Shown here one piece after another: positions 4,906 through 5,169 of a stretch of 5,169 nucleotides of DNA. Position 1 is the stretch's first letter; the number at the start of each line of letters is the position of its first letter. The DNA lies in contig MWAR01000077.1 of the NCBI GenBank assembly GCA_002068715.1, positions 1-5,169 of the forward strand, read 5' to 3'. The notes below the pieces were generated by a model. It searched no databases and was not told where the DNA came from. It saw only the letters and a program-made list of their open reading frames with translations. The translations under genes were made by a program, and so were the position numbers. Source of the stretch: a bacterium ADurb.Bin374. GTDB lineage: Bacteria > Riflebacteria > Ozemobacteria > Ozemobacterales > Ozemobacteraceae.

Positions 4906-5169
4906 ATGGCTCTCGAGCTCGTTGATACCGTTGCTCCCGGAGCGACGGCAACGTCCACCAGCTCCAAGAGGAACAAGGATCTGGACAAGGACGCGTTCCT
5001 GCTGCTGCTGACCAAGCAGATGCAGTATCAGGATCCGCTCGATCCGATGGACAACTCGCAGTACATCGCCCAGATGGCGAACTTCTCGACTCTCGAGCAG
5101 ATCACCAACATGGGCAAGTCGATCTCGCAGCTCGTCACCGCTCTTGGCCAGAACTACAAGACCGAAGCG
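4906..5169 (+). CDS. flgD: Flagellar hook assembly protein FlgD, N-terminal part (runs off the window)
   Basis: FlgD forms the temporary cap at the distal end of the growing hook and allows FlgE subunits to polymerise; it is exported by the flagellar type III system. The 88 codons present carry the hallmark conserved N-terminal region: LDKDAFLLLLTKQMQYQDPL at residues 26-45, then DPMDNSQYIAQMANFSTLEQ, the block shared by FlgD proteins (DPL-x-PMDN, AQ-x-x-x-FSTLEQ). Residues 1-25 are a Thr/Ser/Ala-rich, probably flexible export segment. The ATG at 4906 is supported by a 7-base-spaced AGGAGG. The gene is 11 bases after fliK in the same direction and would share its promoter. The later beta-domains lie beyond base 5169, and flgE is commonly the next gene in this arrangement. 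Confidence 0.95.
   Translation, partial: MALELVDTVAPGATATSTSSKRNKDLDKDAFLLLLTKQMQYQDPLDPMDNSQYIAQMANFSTLEQITNMGKSISQLVTALGQNYKTEA

Noticed and set aside
1..5169. CRISPR array, tRNA, rRNA or defence-system genes
   Set aside because: No regularly spaced identical repeats, no tRNA-like cloverleaf and no defence or toxin motifs were seen on either strand.

Overview
The window looks like part of a flagellated bacterial chromosome, GC-rich by eye with many G/C-ending codons. It holds two complete genes, two genes cut by the window edges, and two regulatory or repeat-rich intergenic regions. The best lineage clue is the fliK-flgD order, which is seen in spirochaetes, Firmicutes and several Deltaproteobacteria-like or deep-branching phyla. 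The strong Sec signal peptide on the M23 protein and the 16S-complementary Shine-Dalgarno sites fit any of these. I cannot name the phylum from the sequence alone.

Layout from left to right. (1) Bases 1-162 are the 3' end of an unrecognised plus-strand gene, closed by a strong hairpin terminator at 180-217. (2) Bases 163-454 carry no credible gene. They hold the terminator, an AT-rich stretch and degenerate copies of a GTG-punctuated repeat (334-440). (3) Bases 455-2395 on the minus strand encode a 646-residue secreted M23 (LytM-type) zinc metallopeptidase. All expected active-site residues are present and a long beta-rich C-terminal part follows. (4) Bases 2396-2716 are a divergent intergenic region. 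It holds a near-consensus sigma-70 promoter for the peptidase overlapped by a canonical G-quadruplex motif, a 32-nt-arm inverted repeat belonging to the same repeat class as the left flank, a sigma-28-like flagellar promoter and a 12-nt Shine-Dalgarno site. (5) Bases 2717-4894 encode FliK, the flagellar hook-length control protein. It is unusually long and contains two copies of a ~36-residue motif in its otherwise low-complexity region. (6) From 4906 to the window end is the N-terminal part of FlgD, the hook-cap scaffold, tightly coupled to fliK.

FliK and FlgD work in the same process: FlgD caps the growing hook and FliK measures it and switches the export apparatus. A relation between the divergent peptidase and the flagellum (for example local peptidoglycan remodelling) is possible but rests only on adjacency. 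I found no CRISPR array, tRNA, rRNA, transposase or obvious defence system. The less ordinary signals are the FliK internal duplication, the G-quadruplex/promoter overlap, and the inverted repeat placed between the two divergent promoters.
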